64,000 bases of DNA from Breviolum minutum Mf 1.05b.01 (lineage: Eukaryota > Sar > Dinophyceae > Suessiales > Symbiodiniaceae): positions 1-64,000 of the forward strand of contig DF241675.1 of NCBI GenBank assembly GCA_000507305.1, written 5' to 3'. The notes under the pieces are model-generated. The model saw only the letters and a program-made list of their open reading frames with translations, did not search any database and was not told the origin of the DNA. This document shows positions 54,040-64,000 of this stretch, piece after piece. How positions within the stretch are numbered: the stretch's first letter is position 1; each line of letters starts with the position of its first letter. The translations under genes and the position numbers were made by a program.

Positions 54040-55200
54040 CTATGAGCAAGTTGCAACCTTGCAAGGTATCATCATGGTGTTGTTGTTTGATTTGTTTGGC
54101 ACTTGGGGCCCCAAGCATGACAACTGTTGGTGTTTGAATGTGTTTGACATTAGATTCATCAGAAAACAAGTGGAGTTTGAAACCACTATGTTTGTTAAAC
54201 AATTGGATAATTTCCCACATACACATGGGATCAACGAGTGAATCGATGCATCGATGCAGAGATTGATTGCATGGCACAGCTCTGACCAAATACGTTGATG
54301 GAGTGGGTTTGGATCTGTCTAACATCCTTGCCCTACCGCCTACCTACTCCTTCAATGTAGAAGCCTCGATGTGAGGAGCGTGACTTTGTTGCGTGTTGTT
54401 GCTCCTCACGAATTCACGACTATAAGCAACCCAAAAATAAAAATAAAGGTGCAGGGCTCGATAGGTCGTTTCATATTCAACAGGAATGTGCACGGTACCA
54501 AAAGAGAATTCTGACCTACTATGTAAAAACCGGTGCTTTAAGATCAGGTGAATCCTCCCCAAGATGGCAACTCCAAACCTTTGAATTTCCAGTCATTTGC
54601 AAATCAGTCGAAATATATGTCGAGTCAGTGCTGCTATCTCGGGATTTGGTTCTGTTTTTGTTGAGATGAAAACAACAGCGGTTGAAAGAGTTTGGTATGA
54701 TGATTTTTGGTGGTAAAACATGGTAAACCACCGTTCACCTCACTTTTCCGGTAGTAGGATGTCCAAGATGTCCACTTGAGGTAGTGGAAAAAAGGGGCTC
54801 TCCTCGTTGTTCAAATGGGAATCAGGGAAGCAAATCAAAAGGACAGTTCTCATGATTTCGATCCATCATTGAGCAATTGCTGACATGAATTGATCATACA
54901 CGACACGCGCGCTTTTTCAGAAGATGGACTCCAAGAATTTGCCAACATACCCTGGAACATACCCCAGACCCAGAACCAACAGTTTAGGAAGGAATTCCTT
55001 TCATTTTGGGGGTTTGGGGAGGCCTGGGGTACGCTCCAGGGGTATGTTGGGGTTCTCTTAGAAGGACAGAGTATGTTGTTTTTGTTGGCGCCTTTTGAGC
55101 TTTGAAATTGCCAAACATGAAAATGCCTTCCTTTGAATATGATGTGCGTGGAAAATTTCCTTTGGGGTATATAGATGTCACCAACAATTACCTGCGTGAC
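54040..55200. other. no gene recognised
   Basis: About 1.2 kb of spacer. One small palindromic stretch lies near 54355-54407 (CCTCGATGTGAGGAGCGTGA and TGCTCCTCACGAATTCACG). Another pairing lies near 54950-55050 (CATACCCTGGAACATACCCC and GGGTACGCTCCAGGGGTATG). Confidence 0.4.
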
Positions 55201-55240
55201 CTAAGGCGAGTCTTACACCTTTCACTCCAAAAAAAAAAAG

Positions 55241-55400
55241 ATGATCTTCACAAAGAACCACGCAGCCTTGCCATTGTACGTCTGGGCTCGGTGGTTTGGG
55301 TGGAAGCACGTTTTCCCATATGCGGCATGCGTGCTGCAGGCCTTTTTTGGGGCCTTTTGGGCAAACCTGGTCGGGCGCTTTCATGCTAAAAGGCTTCAAT
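55241..55400 (+). CDS. possible exon of a membrane protein
   Basis: One frame reads NHAALPLYVWARWFGWKHVF, then PYAACVLQAFFGAFWANLV, rich in aromatic and hydrophobic residues like a membrane segment. A second frame over the same bases is also open. GC is about 10 points above the flanks by eye. Not recognised. Confidence 0.28.
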
Positions 55401-55557
55401 TTCATGTAGATACTTCAGGAGCCAAAAAATATCGCACCAAAACACAAACCCAGATGGGTTATGTACTAGAATGTTAGGGTAAGATGCTTGCTAATCCACT
55501 TATATATATATAATATATATATATATGTATAAATCAGGTATATCCGGGCTTATATAT

Positions 55558-55747
55558 GTACGTATATCAGGGCTCGTACCCTTGTGATCCCAAGAATGCT
55601 CGAAGTTCCAACATGACATCCCAGCGCTGTATAAGGTCTTTGGTTTTGGCCATTAGAACACTGGCCGCATGGTTCGGTTTCATGACACCCTCCGGACGGT
55701 GTTTGGGGTTATCAAAGTCCTACCGCAACCTGGAGCAACCAACATAA
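55558..55747 (+). CDS. possible exon, unknown protein
   Basis: The frame reads SYPCDPKNARSSNMTSQRC, then RSLVLAIRTLAAWFGFMTPS, then a stop at 55745. Directly followed by a family B hairpin. Not recognised. The lack of clear splice edges keeps confidence low. Confidence 0.27.
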
Positions 55748-55753
55748 TGAACC

Positions 55754-55866
55754 ATATTCCATAGCATCCATGGGACTGCTATATTTACCAGGCCATTTCC
55801 CTAAATAAAGATCCGCCAGAAATGTAGGTAAATATATACCATACAGGGGGATATCCTATGGGTATA
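55754..55866. repeat. hairpin family B, copy 17
   Basis: TATTCCATAGCATCCATGGG at the left, ATCCTATGGGTATA at the right. The loop is replaced by unrelated sequence (AAGATCCGCCAG). Confidence 0.7.
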
Positions 55867-55983
55867 GGGATCGAACCATCAGAGGATCCTGATGGCTTCG
55901 TGTTTTAAAACTTCCAGCCCCCCATATTTTTTTTCAGGTATCACTAACGCTTTGGAGAAAAAGTGCAAACAGCCCTCAATCAA

Positions 55984-56085
55984 TAGAAAATTGAATGGGA
56001 CCCTACCAACGGACCCCTAAGTAAGTTGCAATCGAGCTATTGGATACTTAGGTTTAGGGGTCCGTTCGGTGGGTCCTGTTGGAGA
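55984..56085. repeat. hairpin family Q, copy 1
   Basis: AACGGACCCCTAAGTAAGTT and GATACTTAGGTTTAGGGGTC. The outer TTGAATGGGACCC faces GGGTCCTGTTGG. Inverse relative at 61395-61505. Confidence 0.7.
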
Positions 56086-56569
56086 TTTCTTGGACTCAAG
56101 TTTAAGAGCAAACGAAACTGATGAGACTGGAAGACGGATCGATCCTTCCCTCTTTTTGGCCCGTTGTAATCTTTTCAGGGGTTACACTTCGGGGGAAAGG
56201 GGGTTAAACATTTGACAACACGATCCTGACAAAAACAGCTGAAAATGAAGATGTAATTATTGAAAAAACAAGTTTTAGACTCCAATGGATTTTGATGGAT
56301 TTTATTGGTTCCGTCTTTCAGGTAGGCTTGTTGATAGCATAGAATCAACCACTGTTGGCAGGATATGACTCTACATGGAACATCATCAGATGACTAGTCA
56401 TTGGGTGTTGTTTTTCATATCCCAAACCCAAAATTAAATGCACCCACAACCCCCCCCACCCGAAAATCCCCGCACAGTAGGCTGAGTCTTGATAGATAGA
56501 CCCTATATTTGCCTTCTAAAAGAAAGATCCCAAACCCACCTTTTTCTGGAAGAAAAAATGATTTGTAAT

Positions 56570-57360
56570 GGACAAAACATATCAAAAAATCACCTCTTCC
56601 AAGTGGACCTGGTCCATCGAGTCATCTGAAAATTGGGGGGGAAGCTGGATCATGGACTTCCCAGGAAGTGACCCAAGTCGACCAAACGGCTTGCCCCTTA
56701 GTAGTAGGGAATCCTTTACTTTTGGATCATCTCAATTACCATTCTTTGTTTGGTTGGCTGGACTTCCAGGGTACTGTTCCCGAAAATGCAGAGACTTCAC
56801 TGGTCCATAGTTGTTGGCCAGATGTGCAAAGTGATTATAGTACGGTCAAACCTTATAATAAGAAACTTTCCCAAAGCTGCCAGACTCTCGCAAATTTCTT
56901 GCCGGGCAGAGTACCTTTAAGAAATTTTTCCAGGCAGACTCTCAAAGCACATGTCTAAANCCCGTGCCCTGCTCACGCCCTACAAGCCATCCTTCGCCAC
57001 AGAAAAGAAGCCGGGCGGCAAAATCCTATTACGGCGCGGTAGGAATTTCCTTGGCGGGCCTTGCCTGCCACATTCTTTGTCCATATTTGCAACCCCCGCC
57101 CTCCTACAGTAGGGGTCCCATCGCTTCCTGGATGAGGTGTTGGGCTTCGGCTTTCAACCCAGGCTTATAAATATATGTACAGGCTCGAATCCACCATCGC
57201 GCAGATGTTTTTTTTGGTCTTGGGTCTTGTCGTGCTTTCAAGGGACCCAACAATCCACATTCAAAGCCTTAATTTCCATACTCATAACCAAGTTCGTTTT
57301 CCCGGGCCAGAGTCTCAGTAATTTACTTAGCCCCTGCTCGAGACTCTAGTTTCTTATCTA
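56570..57360. other. hairpin-free region around an N, coding status unclear
   Basis: Base 56960 is N. Two overlapping + frames are open across 56570-56958, with peptides such as LPFFVWLAGLPGYCSRK or NYHSLFGWLDFQGTVPE. More lie after the N at 56964-57349. None has a recognised motif. The region carries none of the hairpin families common elsewhere. Confidence 0.4.
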
Positions 57361-57721
57361 ATAAGGTTTCTTAACATAAGGGTCAACCGTAGATCACCCT
57401 TCACCAGCTGTTTTATAAGACACATCTCTTAAGCCATGATTTATTGGCCCAGCACATGGTTTCAGAGGTGTTTTTTGTTGTCGCACTCGACCGTGGTTCA
57501 CAATTGCTCAACAAAAACAATGCTTCAAGTTTGCCGCTGATTTGGGCATCAAAATATAAGAGCGCAAGTGCTGTAGAAGGTTTTTTGTTGCAAGGAGTTG
57601 CGAGTCCTTTTTAGGTTTGTTCTACAAGGAGCAGTTGTTCCAAGGGGTTGGGTTGGTTTTTCCGAGTGTGGTCAGTGGTCAAACGTCAGGAGATGATAGT
57701 GGGGCCAACGGGGATGGCCCC

Positions 57722-57869
57722 AACTTGGAGGATCATCCCATTTAGTAAGTGGTTAATAACCATGGTTAGTAAGTCCGATAAATGGGGTCAAACACCCCTT
57801 CCAAATTGCCTTTGTATGGCGTATAAATAGGGGTTACTAACCACTTACTAAATGGGATGATCCTCCAAG
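57722..57869. repeat. hairpin family F, copy 4
   Basis: CTTGGAGGATCATCCCATTT faces AAATGGGATGATCCTCCAAG, perfect over 20 bp. AGTAAGTGGTTAATAACC pairs with GGGTTACTAACCACTTACT (one base off). Confidence 0.9.
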
Positions 57870-58275
57870 AACAGCAGGAAGGAGATCCTATGGTGACCTT
57901 TGCATAAGATTTACCAAGGTGATAGGGTGGGTGGATAGATGAATCACCTTGTTGATCGGTTCACCCTGGTTGGTTTTTTTTTTCGCTGGGGTTACATAAG
58001 ACTATACCTCACTATGGAGCTAGATTACCTCACAATGCCATAGGATCCGATGGCACTGGCATGTTACACATATTTGTTATCTGTATGTATATGTTTGATT
58101 TTTCACCGTCAGATCAGCGGCATCGTTGCGTGGGGCACTTAGTAAGTTAGCTGGCCGAGAACGTTGATCGGCAAGAACAGATGCCGGAAACGATTTAAAG
58201 TTCTTCTTCCAGATGAACTCAGCAGCGAAGTCTACCGGTCGATGAGGAACACATGAGGATAAAAGTGCATGTATA

Positions 58276-58382
58276 TATGGGGGGTTCCTAAAATAGTGGT
58301 ACCCCAAAATGGATAGTTTATAATGGAAAACCCTACTAAAGTGGATGATTTGGTGGTACCACCATTTAAGGATACACCCATA
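58276..58382. repeat. hairpin family E, copy 5
   Basis: TATGGGGGGTTCCTAAAATA at the left, CCATTTAAGGATACACCCATA at the right (interrupted), with GGTGGTACCACC inside. Confidence 0.8.
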
Positions 58383-58401
58383 TTTATATATATATATACG
58401 A

Positions 58402-58518
58402 TACCATGGGAACCCACGACCCACGTAACACCTTCATTTTTAGGGGTTGGTTATAACCAATATGTTTGGGGTTGTAAAACCTTCATGTTTCCATTGTTTG
58501 TTGGGGGTCCAAGGGTAT
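58402..58518. repeat. hairpin family G, copy 4
   Basis: ATACCATGGGAACCCACGACC at the left (interrupted), GGGGGTCCAAGGGTATAT at the right, with TTCATTTTTAGGGGTTGG inside. It is separated from the preceding family E copy only by (TA)n. Confidence 0.8.
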
Positions 58519-58852
58519 ATATCATATGTAACTAAGATGACTTGCCTTAGCAAAGGGAAACTTGAACACCTTACTCTCCCCCCAAAACTTCTGTCAAAGA
58601 TATGAATTCAAGTGGGTTTGTCTCGAAAAATTGTCTCATTTCACAGGCCCTAATCTCCATCTAGAAAACGACTAATTTGCGAGGGTTGTTTGTTTTTTCC
58701 AAGCATCTTAAGATATCTTAAGCAAATCCAAGATTAGCTCTGACATTTGGCCCCAAAATCACAGGGTAGCGAATAGTCAAGGAAATCTCGGCTATTTCAT
58801 GCTGAAATCCAGGTTGATGAAAAATGATTCATTATTATTCCATTTGGCCAGA

Positions 58853-59330
58853 TATACATGATACTGTACCCGCCGCAAATCCGATGGGTTTTTTTGGGGT
58901 TGGATCCCCAACTTTTTTAGGTCGCGAAGGGAATGAGAATTATAATATCGAATCAAAAGTTCATCGCGGTAGCCGAATGAGTCTATCAAGTTGCTCCGCC
59001 TGAATTTGACCCGTACCTGTGCGGGTGGATCGGATGGTGCGAATGGCCGGATACATCACAGTCTGCTCACAAGCAGTATGGCAGCTAAGGGGATTTCAAA
59101 CAAAAATATCTTGGAAAGAAAATGACATCAGTTGGTGCTCTTATTTTCTGGTGGGGATTTCTTTCTTACAACAAAGAAGGATCTTAAAGTCAAGTTGGCA
59201 CTTTTTGTCCAAAAGGTGGCAATAGGTGGCCCCTGAGTGCGAGATTTTTTTCTGCTGCTCCCAGCAGGTTTAAATTTAGTCCCTGAAAAACCCACAATAA
59301 AACCCTAGGGTTTCAAGGATATTATGTGTT
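58853..59330. other. no gene recognised
   Basis: GC-richer around 58980-59090, where two + frames are open (APPEFDPYLCGWIGWCE in one), but without splice edges or motifs. Confidence 0.35.
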
Positions 59331-59332
59331 CG

Positions 59333-59380
59333 TCATGTGTTTTTAACACCTTACTTGGGGGAAATCATGAAATTTGATAA
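59333..59380 (+). repeat. decayed family A remnant
   Basis: TTTTTAACACCTTACTTGGG, then GGAAATCATGAAATTTGATA. This is the centre of family A in the usual orientation. Both ends are lost. Confidence 0.5.
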
Positions 59381-59381
59381 A

Positions 59382-59465
59382 CCCATACCATGTATGACAT
59401 ATTTACCTACATTTGGCTTAAGTTTGATGGCAAATGTATAGGTAAATATACCATTCACGGAGCAT
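59382..59465. repeat. hairpin family B, copy 18
   Basis: CCCATACCATGTATGACAT, then TTTACCTACATTTGGC facing GCAAATGTATAGGTAAATAT. The right terminus ends in CGGAGCATC. Confidence 0.75.
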
Positions 59466-59595
59466 CTGGATAGAAATAGAGGGAATTTTCAATGTAGGTC
59501 CCAGCCCTTTGGGTCCCAGCCTTCATGAAATCTGTTCCGTTCAAATCGCTTCTGGATTTGGATCTTTTCGGGAGATGATCCAACTTTACTTGGGT

Positions 59596-59708
59596 GTCCA
59601 TGGAAGTGATCGTAACGATCGCTAGTAAGTTGGTTTATAACCCATTTAGGGGACTTACAACCTACTTATACACGGGTTATGATCCACTTACTAAGTATCA
59701 TGGACATC
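59596..59708. repeat. family F-like hairpin
   Basis: TGTCCATGGAAGTGATCG at the left, TAAGTATCATGGACA at the right. CTAGTAAGTTGGTTTATAACC and GGGTTATGATCCACTTACT pair loosely (interrupted). Confidence 0.65.
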
Positions 59709-59720
59709 CCAGTACAGTAT

Positions 59721-60164
59721 GTTTCAATATTTGCAATTGGGCGGCTACAGGACCCTTCAAAATTACTGATGTATACATATAGCCCATTTTTGAAAAAAAT
59801 ATTGTCCCAAACAGGACCAAACAAACCTTTTGAGTTTAGTGGGGAATTTGTTTTTTTTTTGGATGTTATCCACAAACCTTTAGCCAGGGACCTCAGTTTG
59901 CCTATAGTTCATGTGTACGGTAGCCATGTCTCGATTCCCCAAAGTTGCCGTCTTCGAAAAGTTGTGTGGCTCGCCTTTGTTCGCGAAGAACTGGACAGTG
60001 GGAGCCACCAGGGTATCTTGTCAATCAGATCTCTAACGGCACAAGACATCAAGCTATATGTTGCTTCTGTGACAGATGTTCCAATTTTTAGATATGTCTT
60101 TCATCTCTTGCTACCCCGTGGTAGTTTTCATAGATTTGATATGTTCACAGCTAAAAAGTGCTAG
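59721..60164 (+). CDS. open frame of unknown status
   Basis: Unbroken frame of about 148 codons ending at a TAG (60162-60164). Includes PIVHVYGSHVSIPQSCRLRK, then VVWLAFVREELDSGSHQGI, then KLYVASVTDVPIFRYVFHL. This is the longest frame in the last 20 kb not explained by a simple repeat. No family is recognised. It could be a degenerate transposon or retrogene piece. Confidence 0.3.
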   Translation, partial: VSIFAIGRLQDPSKLLMYTYSPFLKKILSQTGPNKPFEFSGEFVFFLDVIHKPLARDLSLPIVHVYGSHVSIPQSCRLRKVVWLAFVREELDSGSHQGILSIRSLTAQDIKLYVASVTDVPIFRYVFHLLLPRGSFHRFDMFTAKKC

Positions 60165-60190
60165 ACATTTGTGTATAGTAACAGTATAAC

Positions 60191-60258
60191 TCTATTTTGG
60201 AAAGGATGCAATTTGACCAGCATATGCTTGGAAAGGCTGCTTCAACCAACACCTGTTG
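60191..60258 (+). repeat. decayed family A remnant
   Basis: GGAAAGGATGCAATTTGACC, then AGCATATGCTTGGAAAGG, then GCTTCAACCAACACC. Usual orientation, no left arm. Confidence 0.45.
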
Positions 60259-60413
60259 TGTCCTTGTTTGTTTTTTTTAAAGCAACGACGCGTCTTGTGT
60301 GAAGTTCACACCCCGGTTTCACCCCGGATTCCTTGGTAGATCAGAAGGATTTGACCAAGATCTTCTGAGATTGGGCCATCTACCGTATCTCAATTGATTT
60401 GACATATCTTTTT

Positions 60414-60545
60414 GTTGCTGAAACTTACATGTCGTGGAGGAAACTGCAAGCTTGCCTGGATGTGCAGGGCCATCTTGTGGTTCGGTCAGTTTTACGCGGC
60501 ATGTGTTTGTTTTCAGCATTTTTGAAGGCGACAAACGCGGCGACC
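60414..60545 (+). CDS. possible exon, unknown protein
   Basis: The frame reads WRKLQACLDVQGHLVVRSVL, then RGMCLFSAFLKATNAATT. GC-richer than the flanks. No motif. Weak. Confidence 0.22.
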
Positions 60546-61131
60546 ACGCTTTTTCAACTGTTGGTTATTAATATTAAATTGATATGGATAAAGTATGAAT
60601 ATATTGAGATAAGATGTTTATTTGCTTGTTTGTTGCTAGTTCTCTCATAGTGTTCCATGCATACAGTGGATTTCTGAAGGCATCAGACCAAACAGGATTC
60701 GTACCACGTAGAAAAAAGGCACTGCATTCAATTGTAGGCATTTCATTATCATGTTGTGTCAACTTTGTAATAGAAGTTGGCAACAACTTTAGTTGCGGTG
60801 GTTAAATAGTTTAGAGCCAACTAGGGAGTAAACATGCATCATTTGACATTGCAATGTTTCGTTATTGATGAATTTGTTTCGCCTTGGGTTTCGCTATGAT
60901 AGACTCAAATTTTGCATCATCGGCAGTTGGAATACCCGCAGTGGCAGTTTGCGAGTTTGCAAGTCGGCAAAAAAGAAGACGCCAAAAGTCATGGGACTTG
61001 ACTCAAGAGTCATGGGGTCCCTCATTTTGAGATATGCCCTTTTGTGGTCGTGTTAGAGGAATTGGGCCCCAAAATGGGCGTCACAACTACGTATGGTCAT
61101 CTTCTTTGTACCATGTTTTTTCATCTCGACA

Positions 61132-61242
61132 CCCATAGGATCATATAGGATCCATGTATATGGTATATTTACCCATACATTTAGTTGATTTTTATGGTAA
61201 ATGTAGCAAAATATACCGTTCGTCCCATGGATCCGTAATGGG
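61132..61242. repeat. hairpin family B, copy 19
   Basis: CCCATAGGATCATATAGGATCC has a doubled left terminus (interrupted run). The right end is CCATGGATCCGTAATGGG. The core TTAGTTGATTTTTATGG is intact. Confidence 0.85.
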
Positions 61243-61394
61243 ACATGAATGAAGGAACATTTTGGTGGGGCCCGTCCCGGATTCCCATGGGACCAAGGGA
61301 CCTTTTTAAACCATACCGATCCCACCAAGGTCGACCGACCCCTTGGCTACTTGGCCAATGGCTAAACGGCTTAAGCTTTTTGATCCAAGAAATC

Positions 61395-61505
61395 GGACCC
61401 ACAGGACCCACGGTCCACGGACCCCTAAACCTGAGTAATTATCTAATATCTCTAGCAACTTACTTAGGGGTCCGTTGGGATTCGGTCCTATTCAATTTTT
61501 GATGG
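61395..61505. repeat. hairpin family Q, copy 2
   Basis: GGACCCCTAAACCTGAGTAA faces AACTTACTTAGGGGTCCG. The outer right CCTATTCAATTTTTGATGG matches copy 1 in inverse. Confidence 0.7.
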
Positions 61506-61587
61506 ATTTTGGGATCACATATTTAGTAATTAGGGAAAATAAGCCGTTCAAACTTTAAACTTTTTTCGTGAGATTAGATACCATCGT

Positions 61588-61688
61588 CCCATGGACCCAT
61601 GGATCCCCCATGTATGGGGACCCCACTCTTTACCTACATGAAAAAAGTTCATGACGTTCATGCAGGCAATGTCGGCATATATTCCATA
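61588..61688. repeat. hairpin family B, decayed
   Basis: CCCATGGACCCATGGATCC, then TTTACCTACATGAAAAAAG. The right arm is reduced to GCATATATTCCATAC. Confidence 0.6.
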
Positions 61689-61793
61689 CCCTTGGACCCC
61701 AAAACGCATGGAAAAATGAAGGTTTTACACCCTTCAAAATATGCGTTATAACTTACAACACCCAAAAATGAAGGTTGTGGGTTCCCATGGTAC
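61686..61793. repeat. hairpin family G, copy 5
   Basis: TACCCTTGGACCCCAAAACG at the left, GTGGGTTCCCATGGTA at the right. Directly adjoins the family B copy before it. Confidence 0.85.
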
Positions 61794-62196
61794 ATGGAGC
61801 ATCATGGATCCGGATCCAACCTTGGGTTGTTTGGTTGTTTCTTCTTGAGATTTCTTGGTGTGAACCCTCCAGAAATCGAATGGAAATATGACTCTAAAAC
61901 ACCATTTTTTGGGTGGTTGATATCAACTTGATGGTGCTTTCCCACCCGGTATTTACCATATACATATATATATATATCAACTGTTGCTTCTGATTTCTGC
62001 CACCATCAAACGTATGGAACCCATGTACTAAAATAACCCACAAAGGTGGGGTGATGTTTTACCAAAAGGAAAGTAGACTCCCATTGTTTTTTTGTTTGGG
62101 AGGGGGATCCATTGTTGTTGTTTTTTTGTTCTGGTTCTGGTTAAAAGCAGATGTTACATACAACCTCCTGCAAAACAATATGCCAACCGGGTGATT

Positions 62197-62300
62197 GCGG
62201 AAGTTTAAACAGCTCGCCCATGAAAAGTGATGATTGGAAGACTGCTTTCCTTTTGGGATGGTAAATGTTCAAGAGGTATATGTTAAACTTCTAGGGAGTA
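62197..62300. repeat. hairpin family D (GCCCATGAAAAG subtype)
   Basis: TGCGGAAGTTTAAACAGC at the left, TATGTTAAACTTCTAGGGAG at the right. Close to 44098-44219. Confidence 0.7.
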
Positions 62301-62352
62301 GTTACAGGATGTTACAGGAGTACTTAGAAAGCTATTGGAGCAGTGAAAATAC

Positions 62353-62414
62353 CCTGGTTGTTCAGTTATTGGAAATTACAATAAGCCAAACTAAGGATCC
62401 CTAATAAACAACCA
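62353..62414 (+). repeat. hairpin family I, internally deleted
   Basis: CTGGTTGTTCAGTTATTGG to CTAATAAACAACCAG, with CTAAGGATCCC. It lacks the ACTACCCAG segment, which instead appears at 62660-62710 with CCCATTAGAAGGATC. Confidence 0.65.
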
Positions 62415-62981
62415 GTACTTCACGGAAAGTATCCGGCCGGTTGTTTTTTTGGGTGGTTCATTTGATTTGAGTGTGCCAATTGCAAACTTACAAACCCTAT
62501 TTAGAGCAATGGTTTCAGATCCTGTTGCGCATCCATTCGATGTTTTCGTTTTCGGGTTTCCGATGACCGGACGTTGCTTTGGCACTTGAAATTTGGTTTT
62601 GTGTTGGGGGGGGGGGCCATTTTTGAAAAAATACTGAGCAGTGACCAAAACTCCGGAGGGAATTTCTACTACCCAGGTTTTTTTCAAAATTTTATAAAAC
62701 CCCATTAGAAGGATCTCGGATCGGATTTTAACCAGTAGGAAAAAGAAATGTCATTGGGGTTTTGAACGTTTCTCAACTAATCATCAACTAATCCAGAAAA
62801 TCCAGATTTGCTTTTTTCATTCAACATTATAAGCGTCACAAAGGAAAAACACCCACGTCTTTTTAGATCATGTGGTTATTTGGAATCAGAGGTCTAGTGT
62901 GGCATTTCATATCTTGGTTTTGCTAGGAGGGGCAAGCAAATATAATAGAATATGTAATCAAATGACCAGTGTTCAAAACCG

Positions 62982-63070
62982 TGGTTGGTTGTTTGATATG
63001 GGGGATTATACTACCCAAGTATAAGGGGAATTATCATAAGCCAATATAAGGATCCCTATAAACCAATCAG
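62982..63070 (+). repeat. hairpin family I, copy 5
   Basis: GTGGTTGGTTGTTTGATATG to CCTATAAACCAATCAG, with TATACTACCCAAGTATAAGG and AATATAAGGATCCC. Confidence 0.8.
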
Positions 63071-63309
63071 GATTTCATGGAATATCATAGGGGTTTTGGG
63101 CGTTGCTCAAATCTATATATCAAGTAAGTAAGGTATGCTTCTGTGACTATGTGATGACTCTGCGTGACGTGGTTATGATTTTGTCCCATGCATGGGATGA
63201 TCCGATCGATCGTAGGGAAGGAGTTCGCATCTTTTTTTCACGCAGGGTTTTTAAGAAGGAAGCAACGTTTTTGTAAAGTCGACTCCACCAGACACACCAG
63301 AAGACACTA

Positions 63310-63399
63310 CCCATACCATCCATGTATGGTTTCTTTGCCTACATTTACTTGAATTCTTATGGTTTTCATTTAGGGATCGATATACCAGTCCCACGGATC
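63310..63399. repeat. hairpin family B, copy 21
   Basis: CCCATACCATCCATGTATGG at the left, TATACCAGTCCCACGGATC at the right. Confidence 0.75.
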
Positions 63400-63630
63400 A
63401 AAACAGGGCTAGGAATCAAGTCGACTGTGACGGTCGGCCATTTTTGAATCTAGTTTTACGGCCTTTTTTGAATCTACCAGTTTTACAGGTGTTTTTTTTC
63501 AAACGGAACAGCTAAAAACTGAGGGAAAACATCAGGGTTCTGAAGGTGATGGTTTTTGTTTCACCCAAATCGTAAAGGTGCCATGATATATTGTGTAAGG
63601 CGAACTTTTAAGTTTAGATACCCGGATCCA

Positions 63631-63720
63631 GGATCCATGGGACGAACGGTATATTTTGCTAGATTTACCATACAAATCAACCAAATGTAGATAAATATAC
63701 CATACATGGATCCTATGGGA
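63631..63720. repeat. hairpin family B, copy 22 (reverse sense)
   Basis: GGATCCATGGGACGAACGG at the left, CCATACATGGATCCTATGGG at the right. The core reads ACAAATCAACCAAATGTAG, the reverse of copies 16 and 19. Confidence 0.85.
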
Positions 63721-63727
63721 TATGTTT

Positions 63728-63847
63728 ATCCCTAAGAATCCGTTTGTATGTCCGAAGGAAGGGATTACATCTCAAATCCTACTCTGAGGATGGGATTGGA
63801 ACCCTCAATCCTATTCGATCCGGGAGGGGTCTGGATTCTTAGGGTTT
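63728..63847. repeat. hairpin family P, copy 2
   Basis: ATCCCTAAGAATCCGTTTG at the left, GGTCTGGATTCTTAGGGTT at the right. Inner GGAAGGGATTACATC and GATGGGATTGG. Confidence 0.7.
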
Positions 63848-64000
63848 ATGAATTTAAAACCATCTAACCAGATGAACATAAGAATCTTTCGGGAATTCCA
63901 TGAGGGATGGAATTTCATCCCCTGTTTCAATTCTTTGCATTTGTTTGGTTGCAAAAGAAAAACAGTGTTTCGGAACAGAATGGATTCACAGCAGACGAAC

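Noticed and set aside
53753-54325. 190-codon minus-strand frame
   Set aside because: Largely explained by the CAA/CGA tract. The non-repeat ends show no motif.
57170-57200. T-loop-like GGCTCGAATCCACC
   Set aside because: No cloverleaf could be drawn around it.
58077-58260. Minus-strand frame with ADQRSRPANLLSAPRND and plus frame LPDELSSEVYRSM
   Set aside because: Conflicting strands, no splice edges and a fused family E hairpin.

Overview
This window looks like nuclear DNA of a dinoflagellate. It is AT-leaning and very poor in coding sequence. The one clear gene is broken into tiny exons. Its acceptors nearly always read AG|G, and its donors include GC and GA besides GT, which is a known dinoflagellate habit. 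That gene encodes a Mei2-type RNA-recognition motif, a family that is expanded in these protists. I saw no prokaryotic features, no rRNA, no convincing tRNA and no CRISPR. No complete spliced-leader relic was seen. Almost all of the automatic open reading frames here are noise.

Layout. About 1-37.8 kb holds no gene I can name. It is packed with imperfect inverted repeats of about 80-150 bp (MITE-like hairpins, here called families A to T), AT-rich and triplet/tetranucleotide tracts, and a few GC-richer islands that could be exons (11.4, 12.1, 18.5, 26.5 and 30.0 kb). From 37.895 to 47.815 kb eight exons on the + strand join in phase into about 144 codons of a Mei2-like protein: the RRM (RNP2 in exon 1, RNP1 in exon 3) and its C-terminal extension. 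Intron 3 carries a Helitron-type DUF6570-like coding relic with one in-frame stop. A possible ninth exon lies at 48.83 kb, and further exon candidates lie at 51.8-53.3 kb. From 53.4 to 64 kb the hairpins continue with a few weak coding candidates.

The most striking structure is family A: 18 recognisable copies of a ~100 bp element between 5.6 and 46.3 kb, all in the same orientation, which is also that of the Mei2-like gene. They occur in five of its seven introns. Each starts CTAGGTGGTGG, ends CCACCAACTAG and carries an internal TTTGACTAATATTTTTCAG-like segment that resembles a branch site, pyrimidine tract and 3' splice site. After 46.3 kb only decayed remnants were found. I infer a family of intron-associated or introner-like elements and perhaps one long + strand transcription unit. 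The other hairpin families occur in both orientations. Some are nested (A inside I, G inside F), which gives a relative order of insertion.

Limits: all calls come from reading the sequence by eye. Hairpin ends are good to a few bases. Exon calls outside the Mei2-like gene are tentative. Two single N bases (9061, 56960) mark assembly uncertainty.
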